In this document: positions 1 to 8,641 of the stretch, one piece after another
How the letters are laid out: every line of letters begins with the position of its first letter
Position numbering within the stretch: position 1 is the stretch's first letter
Source of the DNA: JAXGZG01 sp050952065
Lineage (GTDB): Bacteria; Bacillota; Sulfobacillia; Fermentithermobacillales; Fermentithermobacillaceae
NCBI GenBank assembly: GCA_050952065.1
Contig: JBMNKF010000002.1
Span: 186,001 to 250,000 of the forward strand
Direction: 5' to 3'
Length of the DNA stretch: 64,000 bases
Translations under genes and position numbers: made by a program
Notes under the pieces: model-generated
The model's database searches: none
The model's input: the letters and a program-made list of their open reading frames with translations, nothing else
Told to the model about the DNA's origin: nothing

Positions 1-710
1 ACGCTCAATAGACGGCACACGACTGCAAGTTCATAAGCGGCTGCCTTGAAGTCTCTGAGTTCTGTAACTTTCTTGGTCAAGGTCTCGGTGAAACGGACTA
101 CTGTGTTGAATTTCTCGGGGCGTGCCATTGCCATCGACTCCAAGTCCCTTGCTGTTTCTAGAAGATCTGAGAATACTTCTCGACTGGCCCGTGCTTGAGC
201 CAGCAGTTCTCTTTCTGATGGGTCAAGCAGCGATATGACGAACTCAATGTGTTCTTTCATCTGCCGCAGCCAGAAAGACTGCTCCATCAGTATAGCCACA
301 AGGGCGTCGCTTGCTCCCGAGACCCATCTAAGGAAATCGAGGAAATGGACCGCTTCGCGCGTGATATGGGCTAATAGCAAGGGATATAGGGGAGACCCGG
401 GCAGCTCGCACTGAACCAGCAATCTGGTGAGGGCATGTTTGAAGCCGATAAGGGCTTCCACGGCGCGTGTGATTTCGGCCAACAACGCCGGTTCCATGAC
501 GGACCTGCAGTCGACTTGATCCTGCAGTCCTTGGAACAAGTCATAGAACCTTCCTGCCTCTGTGATAAGGTCCGGCCTATTGCAGGGTATCCCCATCTGA
601 ATGAAGAGAGCATGTTCCTTGAGAATTCTTACCCAAAACCTGATTTCAGCGGTAGTTTTCCTTCGGTTCGAGCCCCCGCCGAAGATGCCTGTTACCATCG
701 GATCGTCCAT
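1..710 (-). CDS. DUF2935 family protein, 3' part missing (runs off left edge)
   Basis: Reading the minus strand from ATG at 710-708 gives an open frame of 236 codons with no stop before the window edge, so the C-terminus is missing. The start is preceded by a GGGGG run about 8 bases upstream. The N-terminal segment (about residues 20-40) has the tryptophan- and histidine-bearing FWVRILKEHALFIQM block, and a second helix bundle near residues 115-150 has AHITREAVHFLDFL and FWLRQMKEHIEF. These paired helices with conserved H and E residues are the DUF2935 pattern, a ferritin-like helical family known from Bacillus and Clostridia and suspected to bind metal. Function is not established; metal binding is an inference from the His/Glu pattern. 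Codon use looks like that of the neighbours. Confidence 0.8.
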   Translation of the reverse strand, partial: MDDPMVTGIFGGGSNRRKTTAEIRFWVRILKEHALFIQMGIPCNRPDLITEAGRFYDLFQGLQDQVDCRSVMEPALLAEITRAVEALIGFKHALTRLLVQCELPGSPLYPLLLAHITREAVHFLDFLRWVSGASDALVAILMEQSFWLRQMKEHIEFVISLLDPSERELLAQARASREVFSDLLETARDLESMAMARPEKFNTVVRFTETLTKKVTELRDFKAAAYELAVVCRLLS

Positions 711-846
711 AGCTTTTCAACCCCCAACGGACTAGTGGTGACGCGTGGTTATCGTTAACAGATTATGTAACCATTCGGGCCAATGTGCGATCCGTTTCAC
801 GATTTTCGCGAGGCCTAGACGGAGTTGTTCTTATGTGGAATAAACG

Positions 847-1053
847 ATGGTATACGATATAAAGGTTCTAAGCAGAGAGGCTTACGCCGACATCATCGCT
901 ACTTACGAGATGCTCAACACCTCGCAGGACGACGCTTCGATGCTGGTGGCTCTTGTAGCCAACAATCCATCGACCAAGGCTCAAGTGCGCCTTGACGGCC
1001 AAGAGGTCGGGCTCTTGAGAACCCTCTTGGAGCAGTCTCAGTTCAGTCTCTGA
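847..1053 (+). CDS. small hypothetical protein (68 aa)
   Basis: A 68-residue frame starting at ATG 847. It is divergent from the DUF2935 gene. The protein is mostly helical in appearance, with no cysteine, no membrane segment and no motif I recognise; the middle (residues 15-50) is rich in Ala, Asp and Leu. There is no strong Shine-Dalgarno sequence before the ATG, which weakens the call. It is kept because it fills an otherwise empty divergent spacer and its codon use is ordinary. It could be a chance frame. Confidence 0.4.
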   Translation: MVYDIKVLSREAYADIIATYEMLNTSQDDASMLVALVANNPSTKAQVRLDGQEVGLLRTLLEQSQFSL

Positions 1054-1093
1054 TAGGGCGGTCGTTCTTCAAGATCAGTCGTACTATCCGCGT

Positions 1094-1954
1094 TTAGCGT
1101 ACTTGAATGTACTTTCCGTTCCATGTATTGTGTCCGTCCCGACCCTTCCACGGACAGGAATTTTGCAGAAGCCAGTCTATTCCCTTTGCGACCTCGAGAT
1201 GACTGCCTGTCCGGTGCGGAGTGTATTCTAACACGGCATATATGTCCCTATTCATGCTTTTCAGGATACTCAGCATGTCCTTAATAGGGACATTGCCGTT
1301 TCGTGAAACCGGGGTCCAATAATGGCGTGTCCCGCCAGTCCAAACATTGTGCAGGTGGACAACATCACACCATGGCGCCAGATGCGAGAATACCTGTTCC
1401 CACTTCCCCCGCAAGCTACGGCAGGCAAGATAGATGTCACCTACGTCAAGGCACAGAGACAAGTCCCATTGGCTCAGTTCTTGTTGGGATATGGACCAGA
1501 GCAAAACGAAGGCGGAAGGGTCTTTACGGGGACCGAGTTTGGGCTCGCAGACTACTTTGACGCCATATTCGCCTTCAAGCCATTTTATGCGAGCAACTGA
1601 GTCACGGAGTCGATGAAGTCCCACATTGCGTCCTCCTGAGTCCCAAAGATACGGAAAATGCACCAACACATACGACAAGTTGTGATCTGCGGCCATACCG
1701 AGGTTGCGCTCCAACTCGACCCAGGGAACATCACCTCCCAGCAATAGGCCCTGCTTGTCGTCAGTGCGAAAAAGAGGAGTATGGAGACCAAGGTCCAGGC
1801 TTGTTCGTCGGCTCTTTCCGACCAGGTAATCGAGGTCCGCCAAGCACGCTATATCTCCGATTTCCAGTGCCTGGGTATGCCATTGGAACAACTCGGGAAG
1901 GCGGATGCTATCGGACCCAACGCTCTTGCTGGAAAAGGATAAGATGAATGCCAT
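1094..1954 (-). CDS. sugar phosphate isomerase/epimerase-like TIM-barrel protein
   Basis: 286 residues; the ATG at 1954 has GGAGGT five bases upstream. The sequence fits the xylose-isomerase-like/AP-endonuclease-2 TIM-barrel superfamily: an early LDLGLHTPLF strand (about residues 53-62), a YVLVHFPYLW strand (about 95-104), VKVVCEPKLG (about 132-141) with the metal-type glutamate, LSLCLDVGDIYLA (about 165-177) with the conserved aspartate, and CDVVHLHNVW (about 196-205) with paired histidines, ending with AVLEYTP. These E, D, H, E positions are the usual divalent metal ligands. The substrate cannot be told; the family includes sugar isomerases, epimerases and endonuclease IV. It stands alone on the minus strand, facing away from the tRNA pair. 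Confidence 0.65.
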   Translation of the reverse strand: MAFILSFSSKSVGSDSIRLPELFQWHTQALEIGDIACLADLDYLVGKSRRTSLDLGLHTPLFRTDDKQGLLLGGDVPWVELERNLGMAADHNLSYVLVHFPYLWDSGGRNVGLHRLRDSVARIKWLEGEYGVKVVCEPKLGPRKDPSAFVLLWSISQQELSQWDLSLCLDVGDIYLACRSLRGKWEQVFSHLAPWCDVVHLHNVWTGGTRHYWTPVSRNGNVPIKDMLSILKSMNRDIYAVLEYTPHRTGSHLEVAKGIDWLLQNSCPWKGRDGHNTWNGKYIQVR

Positions 1955-2151
1955 GGCTTACCTCCGATGCCACGTAATGCCTCTTGCCTTGCCAAAGCCA
2001 TTCTATCCATTTTACAAATTTCCTTCTTTTTGGATACAGATCTGCGGCATCGTGTCGAAAGGAGGGATAGTCTGCTGCAAGGGGGCAATTTGTGGAACCA
2101 AGGGTCCGTCTCTATCCATATCAGTGCCTTGTAGTGGGCAAAGCCGAAGTG

Positions 2152-2180
2152 TTGACGAAGCATACTTGCCTGGCTATAAT
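2152..2180 (+). promoter_or_regulatory. sigma-A type promoter for the tRNA-Met/tRNA-Lys pair
   Basis: TTGACG (2152-2157), 17-base spacer, TATAAT (2175-2180). The first tRNA begins 16 bases after the -10 box, as expected for a stable-RNA promoter. Confidence 0.85.
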
Positions 2181-2195
2181 GAAGATCGCTTGCGT

Positions 2196-2272
2196 GGCGG
2201 CGTAGCTCAGTTGGCTAGAGCATACGGTTCATACCCGTAGAGTCACTGGTTCGAATCCAGTCGCCGCTACCA
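2196..2272 (+). tRNA. tRNA-Met (anticodon CAT), CCA encoded
   Basis: Full cloverleaf: 7-bp acceptor stem GGCGGCG/CGCCGCT (closing pair G-U), D arm with GCTCAGTTGGCTAGAGC, anticodon stem TACGG/CCGTA with loop TTCATAC giving CAT, T arm ACTGG-TTCGAAT-CCAGT, discriminator A and genomic CCA (2270-2272). It lacks the three G-C pairs of initiator tRNA in the anticodon stem, so it is elongator tRNA-Met; tRNA-Ile2 with a lysidine-modified CAT is the alternative but the body matches elongator Met of Firmicutes better. Confidence 0.95.
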
Positions 2273-2279
2273 GTCTTGT

Positions 2280-2354
2280 GGGCCATTAGCTCAATGGTAG
2301 AGCATCCGACTCTTAATCGGGGGGTTAAAGGTTCGAGTCCTTTATGGCCCACCA
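2280..2354 (+). tRNA. tRNA-Lys (anticodon CTT), CCA encoded
   Basis: Acceptor stem GGGCCAT/ATGGCCC, anticodon stem TCCGA/TCGGG with loop CTCTTAA giving CTT, T arm AAAGG-TTCGAGT-CCTTT, discriminator A and CCA (2352-2354). It follows tRNA-Met after 7 bases and must be co-transcribed with it. Confidence 0.93.
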
Positions 2355-2889
2355 GCGTAACCCCAGCATAGAAGCCCCGAATGCTACAAGCCTGGAGGCT
2401 CATTTTTGTGTTTTTCCGGGAGGGTTGGTGCTCAGTTCTGGCATGACACCATCTATAATTGCCGCCGCCTGTCTCCAGAGTCCCATGACCACGCTTCAGG
2501 GGGATCAACTTTGTAAGAAGTCTGCAGGGTGTCCTTTAGTCTGAGATGCGCGAGACCATCGCTTGTACCTTAGAGCTTTGGACGGGCTTGGCTTTCCCGA
2601 CACACTAGTCTTGTCAGTCCGGCCTCAAGATAGCAATTCATAGTATATGATCTGTTTTCAACTATCGTTCTTTTGTCTTTATCAGTGATTATACTTGCCG
2701 AATTTTCGCTTCTCATGACATCCCAATCAATGCGTTTCAGATTAGCGCGGAGATAGATGTATAGCTGTGTAGATTATTGTGCGGCGAGTCAGCAGTTAGA
2801 TGGTAAATTGCCTTTTCTTTGTTTGCCGAAAACTCGGGTTTCGCTATGATCCGCCTACGAACTGACGATTCCACTCACTATTTTTGACC
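2355..2889. other. about 530 bases without a supportable gene
   Basis: No frame on either strand looks coding. A short stem AGCC/GGCT (2389-2400) followed by T-runs (2403-2407 and 2411-2415) may end the tRNA transcript. The part from about 2640 to 2880 is noticeably more AT-rich than the flanks and contains a small hairpin around 2829-2846. Nothing else is recognised. Confidence 0.5.
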
Positions 2890-2925
2890 CGAGGGAGCCC
2901 CAGGCCATCGTCTAGGGCTCCCTCG
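2890..2925. repeat. 11-bp perfect stem-loop downstream of the rubredoxin gene
   Basis: CGAGGGAGCCC (2890-2900) pairs exactly with GGGCTCCCTCG (2915-2925) around a 14-base loop. It lies 36 bases beyond the rubredoxin stop codon, where a terminator would be, but no T-run follows on either strand (the minus-strand side reads into A-rich sequence). It may be a 3' RNA-stabilising structure or an atypical terminator. Confidence 0.6.
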
Positions 2926-2960
2926 TCAACTGCATTCGAGCCATACCTACGCCTTGCTTG

Positions 2961-3125
2961 CTACTCCTTCAGATCTTCGAAGTCGCTCTTGCATGCGAAA
3001 CACACAGGACATGTCCAGTCATCGGGCAAGCTTTCGAACGGTGTGCCTGGTGCGATGTCGTTGTCGGGGTCGCCCACCTCAGGATCGTATATGTATCCAC
3101 AAACGCCACACTTGTACTTCTTCAC
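2961..3125 (-). CDS. rubredoxin with altered second cysteine knuckle (54 aa)
   Basis: GTG start at 3125 with AGGGGG about ten bases upstream; stop at 2961. The 54-residue product begins KKYKCGVCGYIYDPEVGD, the classical first rubredoxin knuckle (Cys6, Cys9), keeps the DDW core, and has the second knuckle as CPVCFACK (Cys39, Cys42, extra Cys45). Normal rubredoxins have CPxCGxxK, so glycine is replaced by Phe43 and a fifth cysteine is added. Rubredoxin is a one-iron electron carrier found in anaerobes, often feeding oxygen- or peroxide-reducing enzymes. It is the last gene of the minus-strand row trmB-type regulator, two ATPases, mscL. Family assignment is secure; the partner is unknown. Confidence 0.9.
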   Translation of the reverse strand: MKKYKCGVCGYIYDPEVGDPDNDIAPGTPFESLPDDWTCPVCFACKSDFEDLKE

Positions 3126-3213
3126 TTTCCGTTACCCCCTAACCTCTTGGGTTGTATCTGCTCGCCCTCTCGAGTTCGACTAAAGGACTGAAGATCGGCG
3201 AGGCCAGTCTCGG

Positions 3214-3615
3214 TTATTGCTGTGTTCTGTCTTTCAATAGATCCCGTATTTCGGTAAGAAGGATTTCTTCTTTCGTCGGAGCGGCCGGGGCCGGCTCTGG
3301 TGCTGGTGTAGGAGGTTCGGCTCTCTTGAGCGCAGCGATGCCCTTAACAAACGCGAATACCGATACGGCGATTATCAGGAAATCCACAATGCTCTGAATG
3401 AACGCCCCGTATCCTATGGCAGTTTCGCCCATAGTGACCTGCAGCGACTCGAAGCTTATGCCCCCAAGCAGTAAACCGGCCGTTGGCATGATCATGTCCT
3501 GCACAAGCGACGAGACAATCTTTCCGAAAGCTCCGCCAATCACTACGCCGATCGCAAGATCTAGGACGTTGCCTTTCATTGCGAACTCCTTGAATTCCTT
3601 CAAAGCGCTGGACAT
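3214..3615 (-). CDS. mscL: large-conductance mechanosensitive channel MscL
   Basis: 133 residues from ATG at 3615, chosen because GGAGG lies seven to nine bases upstream; a longer frame reaches back to 3717 but its extra residues do not resemble MscL. The product has the MscL N-terminal helix (LKEFKEFAMKGNVLDLAIGVVIGGAFGKIV, the pore-lining TM1 with its Gly/Ala pattern), the periplasmic loop, TM2 (IQSIVDFLIIAVSVFAFVKG) and the C-terminal helix (KEEILLTEIRDLL), linked here by a Pro/Ala-rich stretch. MscL forms a pentameric pore that opens under membrane tension and releases solutes during osmotic downshock. It lies 103 bases behind copA on the same strand. Confidence 0.95.
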   Translation of the reverse strand: MSSALKEFKEFAMKGNVLDLAIGVVIGGAFGKIVSSLVQDMIMPTAGLLLGGISFESLQVTMGETAIGYGAFIQSIVDFLIIAVSVFAFVKGIAALKRAEPPTPAPEPAPAAPTKEEILLTEIRDLLKDRTQQ

Positions 3616-3718
3616 GACTATGACCTCCTCCGAGTCTCTGCCTACCTTTTTCGCCGCTGATTCGACAGGCTCCTGCAGCTGCAGGAGCAGCCAGTCTGAC
3701 CATAGTACTTGTGCCACC

Positions 3719-5989
3719 TTACTGTCGGAGAATCTTTGCCCTCCGCAGCAAGTTAGCGTTTGTTACAACTGTGATAGAGCTGACAGCCATCGAGATCTCA
3801 GCGATGACAGGATGGAGGAGGCCCATTATTGCGACGGGGATCGCGATAACGTTATAGAAGAAGGCCCAGAACAGGTTCTGGCGAATCTTGCGGAAGGTGG
3901 CCCGGGACAGCCTTACCGCCGTGATCACGCCAGACAAGTCGCCTCTCACAAGAGTGATGTCAGACGACTCAATGGCAATGTCGGTACCCGTGCCGATAGC
4001 GATTCCCACATCTGCCTGGGTAAGGGCGGGAGCATCGTTAATCCCGTCCCCTACCATGGCCACTGTTCCAAAGCGTTCCTGTAGCCTCTTCACTTCGTCT
4101 ACCTTGCCTTCAGGAAGAACTTCGGCCAGCACATGAGTTATGCTCACCCTTTTGGCGATGGCAGCAGCCGTCCTATTGTTGTCGCCTGTGAGCATCGCGG
4201 TATCCAGCCCCAGGCTTCGCAGTTCCTTAATAGCCGATTCGGAGTCTTCTTTAACGGGATCGGCCACGGCGATAAGTCCGGCAACTTGGCCGTCCACCGA
4301 CACGATCATGGTGGTCTTCGCTTCTTCCTCCAGACGTCGAATCTCGTATTCCAATTGAGGTACAGTGAGTCCTAGGGATTCCCAGTCGGAGTCATCGCCG
4401 GTAATTAGCCTGCGGCTGCCAACCATAACCGTCTTTTCTTCTACCGATGCTCGTACGCCTTTGCCCGTTATGGATTCGAAATTGCGAGGCGGCGCAATGT
4501 CGATGCGGCGCTCCTTGGCGCTTCGGACTATAGCCACGCCCAAAGGATGCTCGGAACCACTTTCTGCGCCGGCAGCAAGCCCCAGAACCTCCTGCTCGGA
4601 AAAACCTTCCCTGGGCACGATATCGGTCACTTCGGGTGTTCCCTTTGTAATGGTGCCTGTCTTATCGAACACCACGACTTTGACTTCTTTCATTGTCTGG
4701 ATGGCTTCGCCTTTGCGTATGAGTACCCCGTTCTCGGCGCCAATCCCGCTGCCCACCATAAGCGCTGTGGGCGTGGCAAGCCCGAGTGCGCAAGGGCAGG
4801 CGATAACCAGTACGGAAATGGTTGCTGATAGGGCAAGAGTGATGGGGCCCAAATCGGGATCCACCCACGGGACGAAATTGGCGGCGCTTACAAGGATGTT
4901 GCGTAATTGGTTAGGGAACACAAGCCACACAATGAACGTGGACAGAGCGATTGCCAGAACAGTTGGAACGAACACTGCGGTGACTCGGTCGGCAAATTCC
5001 TGAATAGGCACCTTGGTACCTTGAGCTTCCTCAACAAGTCGAACCACCTGGGACAAGAAAGTGTCCTTCCCCACTTTGGTCGCCCTCACTTTGATGAAGC
5101 CGTTTTGGTTTACAGTGGCACCAATGACCGAGTCTCCAGGTCGTTTCTTCACCGGCATCGACTCGCCTGTGGCCATAGACTCATCCACGCTGGTCTCGCC
5201 CTCCAGGACTTCACCGTCAGTGGGGATCTTCTCGCCCGGCCGTACCACCATGACGTCCCCGGGTAGTACATCTTCGATAGGGACTTCTACTTCTTGGCCG
5301 TTTCTTTCAATCCTTGCAACCTTGGCTCCAAGCTCAAGCAGTCTCCTAATGGCTTGAGACGCCCGGCCCTTGGCGGTTTCTTCGATATAACGTCCGGTAA
5401 GGTGAAACGACATTATCATGGCCGAGACGCCAGAGTAGTTGGCTATGGGAGCAAGAAACATAATCGGTCCGGTAACGAAAGCGGCCCCGGTCCCTAACGC
5501 GATCAACACATCCATGTTAGCGGTCCTGTGACTGATGGCTTTGTACGCCGATCTGAACGTTGGGCGGCCGAAGATGAAGAGAGTGGGGGCGGCCAGAATA
5601 ATCATGCCCACGTGCATGGCAGTGGCGCTGGGCCACGTGATCCCGAAGAACATCTCAGGGATCATCCAAAGCATGATCGGGACAGTAAAGAGCCACGAAC
5701 CCAGCATCCTGTTTCTCGCAGCGCGCATCTTTGCTGCGTCGTCGTCTGGGGATTCCGTTTCTCGGTTGGCAGCGTCGCTTCCCACCACTTGGTAACCGGA
5801 GTCATTTACTATTCTTATCAGCGTTTCTTGGGTTACGAGTCTCGGGTCATATTGGATAGTAGCTTTCTCTGTGGCGATGTTAACGCTCGCTGATACGATC
5901 CCATCCGCTCGCTTCAAGGCGTTTTCAACGGCAGCGGCGCAGGCCGCGCAGGACATACCGCCTATCTTCAGTGTAGTCTTTTCCACCAC
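3719..5989 (-). CDS. copA: Cu(I)-exporting P-type ATPase CopA
   Basis: 756 residues from GTG at 5989, chosen because AGGAGG lies nine bases upstream; the frame is open further back but the extra part is not family-like. One N-terminal heavy-metal domain with GGMSCAACA (copper ligands Cys14 and Cys17) is followed by the membrane part with the CPC ion motif near residue 398, the phosphorylation site DKTGTITKG near 440, the SEHPLG motif and the hinge GDGINDAPAL. The last membrane helices have FYN and MAVSS, the pair that specifies Cu(I) in P1B-1 pumps. It uses ATP to expel Cu(I) from the cytoplasm. No copper chaperone or CsoR/CopY gene is beside it; it lies between a P2-like ATPase and mscL in one orientation. 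Confidence 0.95.
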   Translation of the reverse strand: MVEKTTLKIGGMSCAACAAAVENALKRADGIVSASVNIATEKATIQYDPRLVTQETLIRIVNDSGYQVVGSDAANRETESPDDDAAKMRAARNRMLGSWLFTVPIMLWMIPEMFFGITWPSATAMHVGMIILAAPTLFIFGRPTFRSAYKAISHRTANMDVLIALGTGAAFVTGPIMFLAPIANYSGVSAMIMSFHLTGRYIEETAKGRASQAIRRLLELGAKVARIERNGQEVEVPIEDVLPGDVMVVRPGEKIPTDGEVLEGETSVDESMATGESMPVKKRPGDSVIGATVNQNGFIKVRATKVGKDTFLSQVVRLVEEAQGTKVPIQEFADRVTAVFVPTVLAIALSTFIVWLVFPNQLRNILVSAANFVPWVDPDLGPITLALSATISVLVIACPCALGLATPTALMVGSGIGAENGVLIRKGEAIQTMKEVKVVVFDKTGTITKGTPEVTDIVPREGFSEQEVLGLAAGAESGSEHPLGVAIVRSAKERRIDIAPPRNFESITGKGVRASVEEKTVMVGSRRLITGDDSDWESLGLTVPQLEYEIRRLEEEAKTTMIVSVDGQVAGLIAVADPVKEDSESAIKELRSLGLDTAMLTGDNNRTAAAIAKRVSITHVLAEVLPEGKVDEVKRLQERFGTVAMVGDGINDAPALTQADVGIAIGTGTDIAIESSDITLVRGDLSGVITAVRLSRATFRKIRQNLFWAFFYNVIAIPVAIMGLLHPVIAEISMAVSSITVVTNANLLRRAKILRQ

Positions 5990-6108
5990 GTCACATTGCC
6001 TCCTGAGCGCATAGCCTGCGTGTCGCCGTCTTGAACTGCAGGACTCTATGAGGCCACCGACCCACCCCAGGACTCGCAGGGCCCCTCTATGAACGCACTG
6101 TATATACA

Positions 6109-8592
6109 TTATGAAGATTTTCTGCCTGTCCTATCGCGCAAATTGCCTTGTCCTGTAGATACGGAGACGTGTTTTCCGACCTCAACCAGCGCTAGCAAGA
6201 AGAAACTCAGACCAAAAACCATAAGCCAGTGCACAGGTTCTAACGCGGTTACTCCAAGGGTTCTGCGAAGTGCAGGAACAGTGACCGGCAAGAAGGCCAG
6301 AACGAACCCCAGGAGAGTAGCTACGATCAGAGGCTTGTTGGCGATCAGATGTCCCGTGTGGAAAATGCTACTGCGCATGCTCCGATAGGCAAACACATAG
6401 ACTAGCGATATCACCGCCAGAGTCTCGAAAGCTAGGGTTCTGGCAAGCACTATGTCTCCATGCACACTCCAGTAGTGGTCGAACATCCAGAGACAACCCG
6501 CTGCAGCTGTTGCGCTAATTAGGGCTATTAGACCGATGCTGAGTTTGCCTAGAATGGGCTCTGAAACCGGGATCGGCGGCTCCTCAAGAATCCCGTCTTC
6601 TTTCGGCTCAAAACCAAGCACAATGTCAATGGGTCCGTCGCAGATGAGGTGAACCCAAAGGATCTGGCCAACGGTTAAAGGATTAGGCCACCCCAGAAGC
6701 ATTGAGACGAATACCAACATGATTTCGGCGAATGAGTTGGATAGTGTGTAGGAAACCACCTTCTTGATGTTCTGAAACGCGACTCGTCCTTCTTCTACGG
6801 CCGCTACAATTGTCTTGAAGTTGGAATCAAGCAGTACTAGATCAGCTGTTTCTTTAGCGATGTCCGTAGCGTCTCCTACCACAACTCCAATGTCCGACTT
6901 CTTTAGCGCGGGAGCGTCATTGACACCGTCCCCCAGCATGGCAACAACTTCGCCCTTCAACTGCAGGGCGGAGACGATTCTCAGCTTTTGGTGAGGCAGG
7001 ACCCTCGAGAACACTGTGACTTCTTTGACCCTGTTTGCCAGTTCCTCGTCGGTCATCGCTTCAATATCCTTGCCCTCAAGGACATCGCCTTCTCCTGCGG
7101 GCAAACCGATGGATTCTGCTACTCCCAGTGCGGTCAGTTTATGATCGCCTGTTATCATCTTGATCTGGATGCCTGCTTTCCTGCAGGTGTCGATGACTTC
7201 GGGTACTTCTTGGCGAACCGGGTCTTGAAGGGCCACTAAGCCTGCCCATGTACAATGGGCAGCGCCCAAATCTCTGTAGGCGAGGCCGATGAGCTTTTGT
7301 CCCTTTTGGGCCCATGAGTCGAACTGCTCCAGAAGACTAATCTTCTCAACCTCAGGCATGAGGCACATCTCAACCACTATTTCGGGGGCACCCTTAATCA
7401 GAAGATACCTATTGCCGTTGATCTGGTTGAGCGTGACCATGAACTTGTTCTCGCTTGAGAAGGGTTTCTCGTCCAGGCGAGGGCAGGCTTCCTGGATTCT
7501 TCTGGGATCATGACCGCTTTCCGACTCGACTAGATTCCATAGAGCCACCTCCAGGGGGCCTTCCAGGTTATTGTTGAGCGATAGGATATTCCAAGCCATG
7601 TCCTTTACTGGAAAATCCCATTGTGTGGCCTTCATAAGTCCTTCTGTGAGGGTACCTGTTTTGTCAGTGCAAATGACCGTGACCGAGCCCAGAGTCTCCA
7701 CAGCCAGAAGTCTCTTTACCAAGCCTTGTCTGGCGAGAATCTTCTTCATACCCACAACCAGGATAACCGTGACGGCTATAAGCAGTCCCTCTGGTATAGC
7801 CGCCACTGCCAGAATAATGGCCATACGCGCCATGTTTACAGGGCTCTTGCCCGTCAAGACTCCCAACGCAAACATTACTACCACAAGGACGAGTACGGCC
7901 TTGGTGAGGGTGTTGCTGAACTTGGTCAAACGCTTTTGAAGGGGCGTTTCGACTTCAGGCGTATCGATAATGCTCTGGGCAATCTCTCCCAGTCTAGTCT
8001 GGGTGCCAATTGAGCTAACTTCCATGATGCCACGCCCTGTAAGGACCGAGGTGCCCATGAAAACCGGGTCGTCTTTGTTTTTGGAAACACTCTCGCTTTC
8101 GCCTGTCAGAATGCTTTCATTGACCGAAAGGCTCTTGGCGCTCAGGAGCCTGCCGTCAGCCGGGACTTTGTCCCCGGTGGCAAGCACCACGATATCTTCA
8201 GGAACAATGTCTTTCGCGTAGACTTTTCTATGCGCTCCGTCCCGGATAACCGTCGCCATGGGTTTTATCAGGGATTGGAGGCTCCGGTAGGTCAAAGACG
8301 CCTTGTACTCCTGAAAGAAGCCCAGGATGACGTCGAACACAACCACCAGCATGATGATAGCGAAATCCGTGAACTCCTCCATGGCTAAGGAGATTAGGGC
8401 AGCCCCCAATATGACGTAGATTAGGGGGCTTCTGAACTGAGAAAGGAGTATCATGGCGGGAGATATCGATTTTCCCGACGGAAGGACGTTTTCGCCGTGC
8501 TTTTTCTGTAGAATGCCCGCCTGATTATCGCTGAGTCCCGTTAGAGACTCTCCGCTTTCAATGTTGCCATAATTGAACTCGCTCATATGCAT
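6109..8592 (-). CDS. P2-like cation-transporting P-type ATPase, ion specificity uncertain
   Basis: 827 residues from ATG at 8592 (AGGAG five bases upstream; a second ATG at 8586 is possible). It has the N-terminal cation ATPase domain, ten predicted membrane helices, the TGES actuator loop, PEGL in helix 4 (about residue 265), DKTGTLTEG (about 310), TGDHKLTA and GDGVNDAPAL. The layout is that of SERCA-like calcium pumps, and ungapped alignment with SERCA in helices 5-6 keeps the acidic ligands (Glu771 and Asp800 equivalents). However Asn768 becomes Ser, Asn796 becomes His and Thr799 becomes Cys (segment WVHLICDG). A calcium pump is therefore not assured; Mn, another divalent metal or a monovalent ion are alternatives. 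It lies between the TrmB-type regulator and copA. Confidence 0.8.
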   Translation of the reverse strand: MHMSEFNYGNIESGESLTGLSDNQAGILQKKHGENVLPSGKSISPAMILLSQFRSPLIYVILGAALISLAMEEFTDFAIIMLVVVFDVILGFFQEYKASLTYRSLQSLIKPMATVIRDGAHRKVYAKDIVPEDIVVLATGDKVPADGRLLSAKSLSVNESILTGESESVSKNKDDPVFMGTSVLTGRGIMEVSSIGTQTRLGEIAQSIIDTPEVETPLQKRLTKFSNTLTKAVLVLVVVMFALGVLTGKSPVNMARMAIILAVAAIPEGLLIAVTVILVVGMKKILARQGLVKRLLAVETLGSVTVICTDKTGTLTEGLMKATQWDFPVKDMAWNILSLNNNLEGPLEVALWNLVESESGHDPRRIQEACPRLDEKPFSSENKFMVTLNQINGNRYLLIKGAPEIVVEMCLMPEVEKISLLEQFDSWAQKGQKLIGLAYRDLGAAHCTWAGLVALQDPVRQEVPEVIDTCRKAGIQIKMITGDHKLTALGVAESIGLPAGEGDVLEGKDIEAMTDEELANRVKEVTVFSRVLPHQKLRIVSALQLKGEVVAMLGDGVNDAPALKKSDIGVVVGDATDIAKETADLVLLDSNFKTIVAAVEEGRVAFQNIKKVVSYTLSNSFAEIMLVFVSMLLGWPNPLTVGQILWVHLICDGPIDIVLGFEPKEDGILEEPPIPVSEPILGKLSIGLIALISATAAAGCLWMFDHYWSVHGDIVLARTLAFETLAVISLVYVFAYRSMRSSIFHTGHLIANKPLIVATLLGFVLAFLPVTVPALRRTLGVTALEPVHWLMVFGLSFFLLALVEVGKHVSVSTGQGNLRDRTGRKSS

Positions 8593-8641
8593 TCTCTCTC
8601 CTGGCAAAACTCGTGGAATGTGACATAACCCGGTCGTCGTG

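Noticed and set aside
4365..5003. 212-codon plus-strand frame opposite copA
   Set aside because: Covers the CopA catalytic region on the other strand and is Ser/Thr-rich low-complexity, typical of shadows.
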